Shown one piece after another: positions 9,011 through 17,515 of a stretch of 64,000 bases of DNA (its first letter is position 1; the number at the start of each line of letters is the position of its first letter). A program made the position numbers and the translations under genes. The stretch is from Paenibacillus sp. 1001270B_150601_E10 (GTDB lineage Bacteria; Bacillota; Bacilli; Paenibacillales; Paenibacillaceae). Location of the stretch: assembly GCF_015558675.1 (NCBI RefSeq), contig NZ_JADMOL010000008.1, positions 31,918 through 95,917 of the forward strand. Direction: 5' to 3'. Below the pieces are notes generated by a model. That model had not been told where the DNA came from and did no database searches. It was given only the letters and a program-made list of their open reading frames with translations.

Positions 9011-9943
9011 TTATCCTTCTAAATACCATTTAGGCTTAATCTGATTAAAATAATCATGGTCTTCTAAAGATGTATAGATGTTATCCAGCATATGATCCAT
9101 CGTCTCAGGAGCTGCCTTTAATGTCCAAACTACTGATGAGAATACGCACATAGCGAGATAAAGTGAATAGAGTCTCCAAAATAATTCTCCTGGCTGCTGT
9201 TTCTTATGCTGAAAATAGCCTCTAATCTGACCGATGGAGAAGGGAATGCTAATTTCTCTGCTGAAGATGCCTACTTTGAGAAACTCATGAATGGGATCAC
9301 CCCAGTCATAGCGATTAAAATCTATAATTCCTGAAAGCTGCTTGTTCATCACGATCATATTGCCTACATGAAAATCATCATGCTGAAACACATTTGGTCT
9401 TTGCTTCATATAGGTAATATTTTGTTCAATAAACGCCATGATTTTATCGTCATTTCTTACTCTCACTCCACAGTTCATGTACTGATCCATGTATCTTCGA
9501 TGTTTGATTACTTTTCTCTCATACCAAGAAGAGACATGCTTAGGAGCAGTATATTGATGCATTTTTCTTAGCTCTATACCAGCGTCAAATCCAATCTTGA
9601 ATTGATCACTTTCAGCGTATCTTGGAAGTTCATCTGCAGCATCATTTCCTTCAATATACGATATTAACATGTAACCAGCTGTTGAAAGTCTCCCAATGTC
9701 TATCGGTCTTGAACATTTCACACCATAGCGTTCCATTTGATGCAAGATGCTAAACTCTCTTTGCTTTTGATCATACTCCTTTAAATTAAATGCACGAAGC
9801 AAGAATCTTTCATCATCACCGGATTGAACAAGATATTTCTTATCTGAAGAGTATCCTTTATGTAGTTGAGTCATTTTGCACCCTTGCAATAATTCGATCT
9901 CTTGCTTTATGCTTTCCATATATAATTCGTTGGATGAACTCAA
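9011..9943 (-). CDS. Aminoglycoside phosphotransferase-family kinase (APH fold)
   Basis: 310 residues. Catalytic loop VFQHDDFHVGNMIV (Brenner-type HxDxxxxN) and the metal-binding GIIDFNRYDWGDP are intact. ATP lobe: KYLVQSGDDERFLLRAF with the Lys/Arg position. Such kinases phosphorylate small hydroxylated substrates such as antibiotics, homoserine or choline; sequence alone does not give the substrate. Start: TTG 9943 with a weak AGTAGGCGAT site, or ATG 9919 without a visible site; uncertain. Divergent from the acetyltransferase gene at 10063; the 119 bases between them should contain both promoters. Confidence 0.82.
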   Translation of the reverse strand: MSSSNELYMESIKQEIELLQGCKMTQLHKGYSSDKKYLVQSGDDERFLLRAFNLKEYDQKQREFSILHQMERYGVKCSRPIDIGRLSTAGYMLISYIEGNDAADELPRYAESDQFKIGFDAGIELRKMHQYTAPKHVSSWYERKVIKHRRYMDQYMNCGVRVRNDDKIMAFIEQNITYMKQRPNVFQHDDFHVGNMIVMNKQLSGIIDFNRYDWGDPIHEFLKVGIFSREISIPFSIGQIRGYFQHKKQQPGELFWRLYSLYLAMCVFSSVVWTLKAAPETMDHMLDNIYTSLEDHDYFNQIKPKWYLEG

Positions 9944-10062
9944 GAATATCGCCTACTTTTAAAAGTTGTTGGTATACATTTTACTACTACTTAAAACAAA
10001 TAATAGATAAGAATAGATAAGTGAAATCGCAACTTACTATATATTAGGAGAAAAAACATACG

Positions 10063-10581
10063 ATGAAAACACTTGAAGCTGACCGATTAATACTTCGTGA
10101 ATGGCAGGAAAGCGATGCTGACGAGCATTTTCAATTATATAACAATCCTGATGTTGAACATGCTGGAGCAAAAATTTGTGGGAATAAAGAGGAAAGTCTT
10201 GAAAAGATCCGTCTATTGATGAAATGCCAGGAGTCCTGGGCTATCGTGCTAAAAGAACATGGAAAAGTAGTTGGTTCCATATTTCTTAGCGATATAAACA
10301 GGCATGACCGCTATAAAGAAATCGAATATGTGATATCATCAAGCTATCAAAATATAGGGATCGCTACAGAAGCCGTTACATGTGTGTTAAAACACGCTTT
10401 TTCTGAAATGGATTTATTAGTTGTAGCCGTTTGCCATTATCCAGACAATATCAAATCCAAACGAGTTATTGAAAAATGTGGTTTTACATATGAAGGGACC
10501 TTACGCAAGTACAGCAGAAATCTGACCGACAGCGTACGGTATTCAATGACAAAAGAGGAATGGGAAAGCTTATACATTTAA
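10063..10581 (+). CDS. GNAT N-acetyltransferase, RimJ/RimL type
   Basis: 172 residues. Starts with the classic LEADRLILREWQESDADEHF of RimL-like enzymes, has the beta-4 strand KVVGSIFLSDI, the YQNIGIATEAVTCVL acetyl-CoA loop and the C-terminal NIKSKRVIEKCGFTYEGTLR. It probably acetylates an amino group of a protein N-terminus or a small molecule. TTAGGAG is 13 bases before the ATG. It is the only plus-strand gene in the first 17 kb, and is followed by a strong terminator at 10624. Confidence 0.88.
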   Translation: MKTLEADRLILREWQESDADEHFQLYNNPDVEHAGAKICGNKEESLEKIRLLMKCQESWAIVLKEHGKVVGSIFLSDINRHDRYKEIEYVISSSYQNIGIATEAVTCVLKHAFSEMDLLVVAVCHYPDNIKSKRVIEKCGFTYEGTLRKYSRNLTDSVRYSMTKEEWESLYI

Positions 10582-10794
10582 CTCTCTTTTATCAGCGTAA
10601 GTTGTGGTTAAGTACAATGAAATAAAGGAACATCGTGAAATATACGATGTTCCTTTTGAGTCTTCAAAACGAACTCGTGACCCCCAATAAGGGATATCGT
10701 CTTCCAAGCATATTGTGAGAAACAACAGCTCCTCATCACACTTTGGCGCTTCACCATTGTTTCGTATATTCTCGAATTCATCATTTATCAACAT
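10570..10794 (-). CDS. Short ORF, probable truncated gene reading into a terminator
   Basis: 74 codons starting in a TGATG overlap with the stop of the upstream gene (TGA 10796-10794, ATG 10794). The first ~45 residues (LINDEFENIRNNGEAPKCDE...) look like coding sequence, but the last third is simply the translation of the perfect 13-bp terminator hairpin at 10624-10656 and of the end of the opposing acetyltransferase gene, which it overlaps by 12 bases. So the original C-terminus has most likely been lost. Family not recognised. Translationally coupled to the SLOG-like gene. Confidence 0.45.
   Translation of the reverse strand: MLINDEFENIRNNGEAPKCDEELLFLTICLEDDIPYWGSRVRFEDSKGTSYISRCSFISLYLTTTYADKRELNV
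10624..10656. terminator. Bidirectional terminator, 13-bp perfect stem
   Basis: Arms 10624-10636 and 10644-10656 (AAAGGAACATCGT and its complement), seven-base loop, T-run on the plus strand and T-rich on the minus strand. It serves the acetyltransferase gene ending at 10581 and the minus-strand unit ending at 10570. Confidence 0.85.
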
Positions 10795-11114
10795 CACCTA
10801 AATGGATATGCTAACTCGCTTTTAGAATAGTAGTTAACGATCTTCCCGTTATTAATTGCATATTCAATCTCTTTTTCTGTGCTACTGCCAATATAACCGC
10901 TTACATCAATAACGAATATTTCATCCGACATATCGATTTTACGAAAATGTAAGTTGCCCAGCAATTCTGCCTGTTCCTCCGTAATCTCAATGCCCTCACT
11001 CTGCTCAAAGAAGGCTAAACTTATTACGATATTCCCTTGAAGCGTTAAATACCTATTGGCTTGTTCGAATTGCTTCTTGAACTTTGTAGAGCCACATAGC
11101 GTTATAACTTTCAT
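10794..11114 (-). CDS. Nucleoside 2-deoxyribosyltransferase-like / SLOG-fold protein
   Basis: 106 residues. MKVITLCGSTKFKKQFEQAN, the Gly-Ser nucleotide-binding turn of the SLOG/deoxyribosyltransferase fold, is followed by KIDMSDEIFVIDVSGYIGSS and TEKEIEYAINNGKIV, the typical second and third Rossmann strands. Members bind nucleotides; some cleave N-glycosidic bonds, others act as sensors. It overlaps the kinase remnant upstream by an ATGA (11114-11111) and its ribosome site (AGAGGGG) lies inside that gene. Complete in length for this short family. Confidence 0.8.
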   Translation of the reverse strand: MKVITLCGSTKFKKQFEQANRYLTLQGNIVISLAFFEQSEGIEITEEQAELLGNLHFRKIDMSDEIFVIDVSGYIGSSTEKEIEYAINNGKIVNYYSKSELAYPFR

Positions 11115-11407
11115 CTAATCCCCTCTATTCCTGTTGTATCATACCTCGATTCCCAATTCATAAATTTAAGATAAGATTCATACCTTCTGCCACCAATCGC
11201 AATATCTTCACCATACCTATCCGCTTCTCGCTCTTCGAGCCTTCTCATTCGTATATCTTTCGGTATCCATAGATAGATCACCAAATCAAAATAAGGAATA
11301 AAGACATCTCTATCAAAATGCTGATATCCGTATTTCTCAGACATTGCTGTAGCTAAAGTGCTCGTTCCCGAACCGGATGCCCCTAGAATATGAATTCGAT
11401 TTATCAT
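11111..11407 (-). pseudogene. AAA/adenylate-kinase-like P-loop protein with internal deletion
   Basis: 98 codons. It begins like a small kinase, INRIHILGASGSGTSTLAT with a P-loop, and continues EKYGYQHFD, then jumps straight to RDVFIPYFDLVIYLWIPKD and RMRRLEEREADRYGEDI. In intact relatives about 45 residues (the substrate-binding segment with a DDYFW-type motif and an LSGSLCGWG strand) lie between these blocks, and another 50-60 residues follow the present end. The joined frame is open, so a short protein may still be made, but it lacks the substrate site. The stop overlaps the next start (ATGA), so it may persist as a translational leader. Confidence 0.7.
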
Positions 11408-11471
11408 TTTATTTCACCACTCCATAGATTATAAAAGGTGCCTGACGGGCAAATGTCCTAACTATTGTCCC

Positions 11472-12392
11472 TCATCTGCTATTCATATCTCTGTTGTTTC
11501 CAACAACTTGACCTATTTCACTGATGACATGTTCCGCAAGCTCGAGCTGTTGATCAGCAAACTTCATATCACCATAACCTTTAACAGCATAATCTAAATT
11601 ACCGAGTGTAGACATCAATATACGGGCGGTTAAGGCGAAGCCAAATGCTTTTCGATCAACGATGATGTCAGTGTTGCTCAACATGTATCTAAAGGTTGGC
11701 TCATCCAATCCATTAAACAAGAGGAGATTTCCAACATACGATGCCTGATCCCAGTATAGGGGCATCAATGATACATCCTCAAAGTCCGTCCATAACCAGC
11801 CTGCAGAACTTGGCACTAAGTTTCGAGCATGAGCATCTCCATGACAAGGTATTAGGAAACGGGTTTCTAAGCGCATCTGTTTATCTACTTTATGAAACAA
11901 CGTTAATAATGAATGTATACGCTTATCAGAACTCCTCATCAATCTCTCAGCCGATTGAGCAGTCCGTTCCCATACTCCCAGCGCTGGGAGTTCGCCGACA
12001 AAGTCCTTCATTGCTTTGGAAAGATCATCTACAAGCTTAACAGCTTCTCCTGGCGTTGGCCGCTGTAATTGTACCGGAGGTACATAGGTCCAAAGCGTCA
12101 TCCATGTTCCATCAACGATGTATGGCCCTGCATCAGTAAGTTCAGTAGGTAATAATACAGGAACATTCTTGAAATGAAGGTGCCGAGCTACATGCAATTC
12201 TCGATGAAGCCTCTTGTAAGCTTGTCCCGCTTCATCTTTTGACACGATATTGGCTAATCGGGCTACGATTGGATAAGGGGCCAAATGAATAATCAGGTTG
12301 CCTCCATTACCAAGAACTTGAGGTGTAATTTCAGATAAGCCAATCGTTTCGACAACAGATAACACTCGCGAAATTAACTTGTCAATATTCAT
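11472..12392 (-). CDS. Aminoglycoside phosphotransferase-family kinase
   Basis: 306 residues, APH fold. Catalytic loop FLIPCHGDAHARNLV and metal site GWLWTDFEDVSLMP are intact; the N-lobe has PIVARLANIVS with the ATP-contacting Arg. Substrate unknown. Start: ATG 12392 with AAAGGTGATG ten bases upstream; a TTG at 12395 is as well placed. It is not closely similar to the two other APH-type genes of the window (9011 and 57939), so it is not a recent duplicate. Monocistronic. Confidence 0.82.
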   Translation of the reverse strand: MNIDKLISRVLSVVETIGLSEITPQVLGNGGNLIIHLAPYPIVARLANIVSKDEAGQAYKRLHRELHVARHLHFKNVPVLLPTELTDAGPYIVDGTWMTLWTYVPPVQLQRPTPGEAVKLVDDLSKAMKDFVGELPALGVWERTAQSAERLMRSSDKRIHSLLTLFHKVDKQMRLETRFLIPCHGDAHARNLVPSSAGWLWTDFEDVSLMPLYWDQASYVGNLLLFNGLDEPTFRYMLSNTDIIVDRKAFGFALTARILMSTLGNLDYAVKGYGDMKFADQQLELAEHVISEIGQVVGNNRDMNSR

Positions 12393-12444
12393 CAATACAA
12401 CATCACCTTTAGCACCCGTCTACTAAAATTCACAAAATTATTCA

Positions 12445-12827
12445 TCAACTATAATCCTCTATCAATATTAGCTTTTTATCTTTCATTTGGAAAAACGATT
12501 TTCCTTCAAGCGTAATAATTTCCCCGGCTTTCATTCCGTTAGGGAAATCAGTTGCGAGCGTTCCTTCATAGTCAATCTCAATTTCAGCCCTGTCGTCATG
12601 GAATGTAATTTGCTTCATGGTTTGAAGTCTTTGGGAAAAGATCTTCGCCGATTGCTCGCTAATTCTCGAAATGGATCAATTCCCTTTGCTTCAGTATCCA
12701 TTACACCGTTGGAAATGTTTCGAAAAACAACGTCTTCATGTAAAACGCTGGTCATCCCATCAATATCAAAAGCATTGTACGCATTTAAGTAAATTACAAT
12801 CAGGGATTCCATTTCTTTATTTTTCAT
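12445..12827 (-). pseudogene. SnoaL/NTF2-like protein, frameshifted
   Basis: The frame from ATG 12827 (AGGAGGATATTTA upstream) encodes a NTF2-like domain: LIVIYLNAYNAFDIDGMTSV, LHEDVVFRNISNG and GIDPFRELA. A single lost base near 12655-12662 then diverts it to a stop at 12615. In the next frame the domain continues EQSAKIFSQRLQTMKQITFH and DRAEIEIDYEGTLATDFPNG, then GKSFFQMKDKKLILIEDYS to a TGA at 12445. With one base restored the gene has 128 codons, the normal size. No other defect is visible, so a base-calling error remains possible. Confidence 0.85.
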
Positions 12828-12987
12828 TAAATATCCTCCTCTACATTAATTGAATGGTATTTTGATGGATTAGTTTACCTCATCTAAATAAGACATTGTC
12901 CCTCAAATTTCATCTTTTGACAAGTTATATATGCAGTTACGTTAATGACAATCCAGTAATTTTTTTGTATGGTCTTTTTGCGTACAT

Positions 12988-13584
12988 TTATTTAGCATTA
13001 TTGAAATTCGTGATGTCTCTCGAATATCTCTCTTTAATTTCCGTGAAGAGGCCCTTTTTAATTGAACTTCCTGTCAAATCTTCCGGATCAGTTCCATCGA
13101 AATTGAATTTACCGTCCTGCATATTAATTACGCTGTATTGCCCAAATGTGTTTTTTCCTAAAAATATTAAATAGGTACTGCCTTTTTTCATTTCGGAATA
13201 TCCATCACTTGTAATCTTTTCTCTGCCCTTAAATGTTTGATACACTCCAACAGGTTCAATGACGGTAAGATCAACAGCATCCTCTTCTGGCCCTTTCAAC
13301 ACTTTTTCTATCTTAATCTCTGTAAACGTAACAATTTCCCCGATAAGACCAGTAGACAGCTTTGTCGTGTGTATCTCTCGATCTTCAAAGTCTTTTACTG
13401 GGCTCCCAATGACAACCATTTCTGCATTGGCGTATAGGGATTGTGCAGATGAAAAGCCTTGATACATAGAGGATGTATTGATTACACGAACCGAATTGTA
13501 AATAGCAAAATAATAACATGCCGCAGCTGCTAGGATGAAAGCTATAGCGATTGAAATAATAGTGCTTTTCTTTTTTAGTAACAT
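12988..13584 (-). CDS. Membrane-anchored exported protein, copy B of a paralogous pair
   Basis: 198 residues, same layout as the protein at 4035-4622: basic start MLLKKKSTIIS, one membrane helix, AIYNSVR, VVIGSPVKDFEDREIH, KVLKGPEEDAVDLTVIEPVG, VYQTFKGREKI, GQYSVINMQDGKFNFDGTDP. Differences cluster in the segment after the membrane helix and at the C-terminus. Both copies are intact, with separate good ribosome sites (GGAGTATAATTTA here), so both may be expressed. It follows a matrixin-like pseudogene by 20 bases; the original operon may have paired this protein with a secreted protease. Confidence 0.75.
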   Translation of the reverse strand: MLLKKKSTIISIAIAFILAAAACYYFAIYNSVRVINTSSMYQGFSSAQSLYANAEMVVIGSPVKDFEDREIHTTKLSTGLIGEIVTFTEIKIEKVLKGPEEDAVDLTVIEPVGVYQTFKGREKITSDGYSEMKKGSTYLIFLGKNTFGQYSVINMQDGKFNFDGTDPEDLTGSSIKKGLFTEIKERYSRDITNFNNAK

Positions 13585-13603
13585 TAAATTATACTCCTAT
13601 GTT

Positions 13604-13941
13604 CTAATTTTCCCACTTATACTTCAATTCGCCTTTATCGTAGTCAGAAGGTGTTGTGTTATTCCAATTGTAAGATGCGTCTCCTGCTGACGTCATGAGT
13701 GATTGTGATCTTAACGTTAAATTTATTTCGTTGGTGTGTGCCAAACCGATAGAATGTCTGGCTTCATGGAGGGATACGTTTTTTTCATGTTAGTGTCATT
13801 CTTCTTATTATACTTAACCATATTGTTCTCAAAGATGAGAAAGGTACTATAATCCCAATTCGTTACATTGGATTTGTCGGTGGTGGACGAATAAGCCTAG
13901 TTACTTAATGATAAAGACAGCAAGAATAAAAAACGTAAGCA
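13604..13941 (-). pseudogene. Matrixin-like secreted zinc metalloprotease, degenerate
   Basis: The zinc site HEARHSIGLAHT (HExxHxxGxxH) with QSLMTSAGDA (Met-turn region) and TTPSDYDKGELKYKWEN before the TAG at 13604 identify a small exported matrixin-type protease. Upstream the reading frame changes at a run of seven T (13779-13785 on plus): the other frame gives DKSNVTNWDYSTFLIFENN and a hydrophobic leader, interrupted by a TAG at 13897-13899 just after the leader. Thus one frameshift plus one nonsense codon, and no clear start codon. Family members of Bacillales also end in a YDK..L..KW motif. The interval 13585-14002 holds only this and the hairpin at 13949. Confidence 0.75.
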
Positions 13942-13948
13942 TATGAAG

Positions 13949-13976
13949 AGCCCTCGTATCAGTATATACGAGGGCT
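13949..13976 (-). terminator. Hairpin downstream of the hexosaminidase gene
   Basis: Eleven-base-pair perfect stem (13949-13959 with 13966-13976), six-base loop, 27 bases after the hexosaminidase stop. The T-tract is weak and comes about 15 bases later, so termination may be partial. Confidence 0.6.
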
Positions 13977-14002
13977 GATGCGTCAAGTCCTTCATGAGCG
14001 TC

Positions 14003-17000
14003 CTATTTTCCTTGGATCTCTTTTATTAATGTCTTCATTGGATCTAAAGATTGTTTGGCATCATAAGGATAACGGTTCAATACCTGAAGCAGCAGCTTAT
14101 ACGGCTTGAAATTCTCATTTACCTTAGGAAGGTAGCTTTCAATCAAAGAGATGAGCTGCTTGTACTCCGGAACTTGCCCCGGTGAATAGACCTCAAATTC
14201 GAAGAATGAGTTGCCGAATACAGTCGCCCGCTTAACGCCTTGGAATTTCACATATCGGGCTTGCTTGACATCGAACTCAAGAATGTCCAGCTTGCCTTTG
14301 GAGTGGATGACCTTCCCTTTGCCCGATATGTTTGTCCACTTTTTCTTGTCTGTCGATACAAGAATCTGGTACTGCTCAGCATATGCAGTTTGCCATTTAA
14401 TGACAACTTTATTGATGTCCTTGACCTCTCCCAAGTCCACGGTATACCAGGCAGCATCTACATATTTGCTTAACCAGCGGGTGGATTCATTGCCATCTAC
14501 AGCTTTGTCTGATGATAAATTAGGGAACTCCGTTTGAGAAGACTCGGTAGCCTTCTGGAGTGCTAGATTTTCGGTATTAAGCAGCTCGATAGCTTTGTTG
14601 TAAATGAAGACGTTATCGAGCTCGCCTTTAAATGAATGAGTCTCACTGCCAATTCGAAGCGTAGGCAGAACGAATGTGTGCATCTTAGGAAATTGCGTCT
14701 CCAAGCGCTCCACATATTCATCAAGATTAACGAATAGCGATACGCCCTTATCGTCACCCTTCAATAAAATATGTGTCCATTTCCCCTCAGGAACAACATA
14801 ATTGAAGGTGCTGTTATAATGCTCCTTTGTAAATCCAAGCTTGCCTGAGCTTCCCTGCTTCAGCTTCAGCGTGCCGACTGGAGATTCCATCAATACAGCA
14901 TTATTCGGATTATTGCGGTCTGGCTTGATCCACATAGAGGCTGTCCAGCCGAATCCAATCGCTTCTATTGGTGTCTCGATGTAGCTTTGACCGCCGTTAA
15001 AGCGAGCTCCCTGCCCATACTTGCCCTCGGCAATATCCACATTGACAGCATTGCCGTCAAAGCCGTTGCCGGATTCATCCTTGAAGTCTTGCTCAAACAT
15101 GTATTGCATCACTAGATGATCCGGATGATCTACCTGAATGCTGTGTGAACGGTCGGCATTGGGCGCTTCCCCAATAAGCTTCGTTCTTTGTTCGAATCGA
15201 GCGAAGGACTTGTCCTTTCTTGTACCCGTCCACATCTTCTCAGCAACGACTTGTATGCCAGGAAGAAGTCTGATATGCGCATCGTCCATGGACAGTCCAT
15301 TAACATCAGAAGCATCATTCCACATGGAAAACATCCCGCCTTTTACACGCGGATGGCCGAGCGGCAGCGTAGTCGTCTCCCATTTGACCGGCTCCCATTC
15401 GTCATAGAGGAATTGTGCATTTAGATAATTCCTATAAACGGTTGGTACGATATACATGTATACATTTTGCGAATTGATGACATCAAAGCCAAGATCAACC
15501 GCTTGCTGCGGGGCTCCATAAGGCTCACGCCAGATATCCATGGTCGCTTGATTGCTGATCGGGGTGGTGCCGTTATATTGAGTTAATCCTCCCCACATAT
15601 GCGGATGCTTGCCCTTGCTGTTGATATGCTTCACAAGCGTATCCATATACCAGCGGAACCGTTCTGTATCCGTGCCCCAATACTCATCCGTGCCGATATG
15701 CACATCGGGTCCTACAAAGGTCAGATCATCGCCATCCAAATATTCATTGAAGAGGTTTTTCACGAAATCAATCGTTTCCGGCTTCGAAATGTCCAAGTGA
15801 TGATCGGTGCCGAGCGCAGGGTTATAGGTTGTGAATGAGCGGGAATGTCCGGGTGTATCGATCTCAGGAATGATGTTTACCCCGTAATCCATGCCCATCA
15901 ACTGCAGCTCCTTGAATTCCTTCTTTGTATAGTGGCCGTTGCTGCTGGCAAGTCCCGGATACGTAGTGCTCTCAAGGCGATAGGCTGCATGGGTTCCATC
16001 TGCGAATGGCGTTCCGACACCATCATTCAAGTGAATCTGGAACATATTCATTTTGTACCAGGACAGCAGCTTGACATAATCCTGAAGGAAATCAATTGTA
16101 AAGTATTTGCGTGCAACGTCAATCATCAGTCCTCGCTGCTCATACTTAGGGTAATCCCTAGCCTCCCCACGCGGGATCGTATGGTCATCATGCTGCTTGA
16201 TGATCTGAAGCGCTGTTCTTGTGCCAAAGAATGCGCCGGTTGCTGAGGACGAGGTGATGGATACGTATTGATCCACCTTAAATACATTGCCCTCATCACC
16301 CAGCCAAGCTAAGGACGGATCAATGGCTAGGTAGATATCGCCGGCATGAGGCTTCCCAGCGACGACCTCAAGCGAATAGCCCGTTAGATCCAGCAGATCC
16401 TCTCGCGTGAGCTCCCCTGCCTTGCGAAGCACTGCTTCATCGTTTGGTGCGATGACAATGCGTGATGATTGGGTCAGCTTGTAATGGCCTGTATCACCAT
16501 ACCACTCCCGCAAAGAAGGAATAACTTCTGGCTCGGCATTGCGTCCTGGTGTTTGCTTATGAAGGCCAGAAACGTTAATAGAAATGTTGTTGGACAACAG
16601 CTTGCGGTCCGGGTTGTTGAGATCCTCAACGAGTAGGATGAGGTTCACTTTGGCATCCACTAACGGTGTTCGGATATGGCCTTCGAGGTCAATCACGGGG
16701 AGCCTGTCACTTCCAAATACGGAGACACGATAGCCATTCGGTATGTTGGCGGCTGACCAATCCAACTTGGTTTGCCCAGGTTGTACCGTTAACGAAGCGG
16801 TTACCTTGTCGATGACAGATTGCAAGTCGCTTTGTTGATAGACTTCAAATTCGTAAAAGGAGTAGCCATACAGTGTACCTTCAACCGGTGCACGGGCAAC
16901 GCCTTGGAACTTCACGTAACGAGCTTCTCGAGCAGGGAAATCGATTGTTTCCACTCCACCTTTGGATTGAATGATGCCATCGTTAGGCTTAACGTTTGTC

Positions 17001-17515
17001 CAAGATTTTGCATCATTGGATACAAGAATCTTGAATTTGTCAGCTGGAGTCTGCCAGCGAAGGACAACACGGTCGAATGCTTTTTTCTTGCCCAAATCAA
17101 CATAGAACCATTGATTGTCGTTTTTCTTGGAGGACCATCTTGTATTGCCCTTGCCATCAACCGCCAGAGCAGGCGACAAATAGTCCACTTCATTGCCGGA
17201 GGAAAAAGCAGGCTTGTTCAAGGCAAGATTCAATCCATTGAAGGTTGCCTTAGCGAGAAGCTTGGCTGCTTGCTCTTCTCCATTAGGGACTCCATTCTCA
17301 GCTTGATCATAGACATCGTCGCTCACAGCCTCACGGTCCTCATTGTTCAACGCAATTCGTTCCAGATCAGCTGCTTGCTGCTCAACATTCTGTCTTTCCA
17401 ATCCAATAGGTTTGCTTAGCGCCCTAGCTGGCTGAGCTGCAGTTAACAACGAGGATAGGACCACCAGCATACTCAGCATGAGCAACATTGAGTTTGCATA
17501 CACTGTTTTCCTCAT
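14003..17515 (-). CDS. Secreted multidomain GH20 beta-N-acetylhexosaminidase
   Basis: 1170 residues. Signal peptide: MRKTVYANSM, a long hydrophobic core and a QPARA-type cleavage site near residue 33. Domains in order: F5/8 type C (CBM32-like) about 96-226 (NLALNKPAF...FEVY), a linker with an immunoglobulin-like strand set, GH20 N-terminal domain about 330-450, GH20 barrel about 460-790 with the catalytic Asp-Glu pair in HIGTDEYW near 607, a LamG/concanavalin-like domain about 800-970, and a second F5/8C domain about 985-1110, then a short helical tail. It should remove terminal HexNAc (or lacto-N-biose) from glycans outside the cell. Start 17515 chosen: GGAGG stands six bases before it, and it alone gives a clean signal peptide. 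No cell-wall anchor motif seen. Confidence 0.92.
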   Translation of the reverse strand: MRKTVYANSMLLMLSMLVVLSSLLTAAQPARALSKPIGLERQNVEQQAADLERIALNNEDREAVSDDVYDQAENGVPNGEEQAAKLLAKATFNGLNLALNKPAFSSGNEVDYLSPALAVDGKGNTRWSSKKNDNQWFYVDLGKKKAFDRVVLRWQTPADKFKILVSNDAKSWTNVKPNDGIIQSKGGVETIDFPAREARYVKFQGVARAPVEGTLYGYSFYEFEVYQQSDLQSVIDKVTASLTVQPGQTKLDWSAANIPNGYRVSVFGSDRLPVIDLEGHIRTPLVDAKVNLILLVEDLNNPDRKLLSNNISINVSGLHKQTPGRNAEPEVIPSLREWYGDTGHYKLTQSSRIVIAPNDEAVLRKAGELTREDLLDLTGYSLEVVAGKPHAGDIYLAIDPSLAWLGDEGNVFKVDQYVSITSSSATGAFFGTRTALQIIKQHDDHTIPRGEARDYPKYEQRGLMIDVARKYFTIDFLQDYVKLLSWYKMNMFQIHLNDGVGTPFADGTHAAYRLESTTYPGLASSNGHYTKKEFKELQLMGMDYGVNIIPEIDTPGHSRSFTTYNPALGTDHHLDISKPETIDFVKNLFNEYLDGDDLTFVGPDVHIGTDEYWGTDTERFRWYMDTLVKHINSKGKHPHMWGGLTQYNGTTPISNQATMDIWREPYGAPQQAVDLGFDVINSQNVYMYIVPTVYRNYLNAQFLYDEWEPVKWETTTLPLGHPRVKGGMFSMWNDASDVNGLSMDDAHIRLLPGIQVVAEKMWTGTRKDKSFARFEQRTKLIGEAPNADRSHSIQVDHPDHLVMQYMFEQDFKDESGNGFDGNAVNVDIAEGKYGQGARFNGGQSYIETPIEAIGFGWTASMWIKPDRNNPNNAVLMESPVGTLKLKQGSSGKLGFTKEHYNSTFNYVVPEGKWTHILLKGDDKGVSLFVNLDEYVERLETQFPKMHTFVLPTLRIGSETHSFKGELDNVFIYNKAIELLNTENLALQKATESSQTEFPNLSSDKAVDGNESTRWLSKYVDAAWYTVDLGEVKDINKVVIKWQTAYAEQYQILVSTDKKKWTNISGKGKVIHSKGKLDILEFDVKQARYVKFQGVKRATVFGNSFFEFEVYSPGQVPEYKQLISLIESYLPKVNENFKPYKLLLQVLNRYPYDAKQSLDPMKTLIKEIQGK

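Noticed and set aside
15845..16246. 133-codon plus-strand frame inside the hexosaminidase gene
   Set aside because: Antisense shadow of the GH20 barrel; no start context and no recognisable motif.
16820..17419. 199-codon open frame on plus opposite the hexosaminidase gene
   Set aside because: No ribosome site, composition of an antisense shadow, and it lies entirely within a gene with clear domains.
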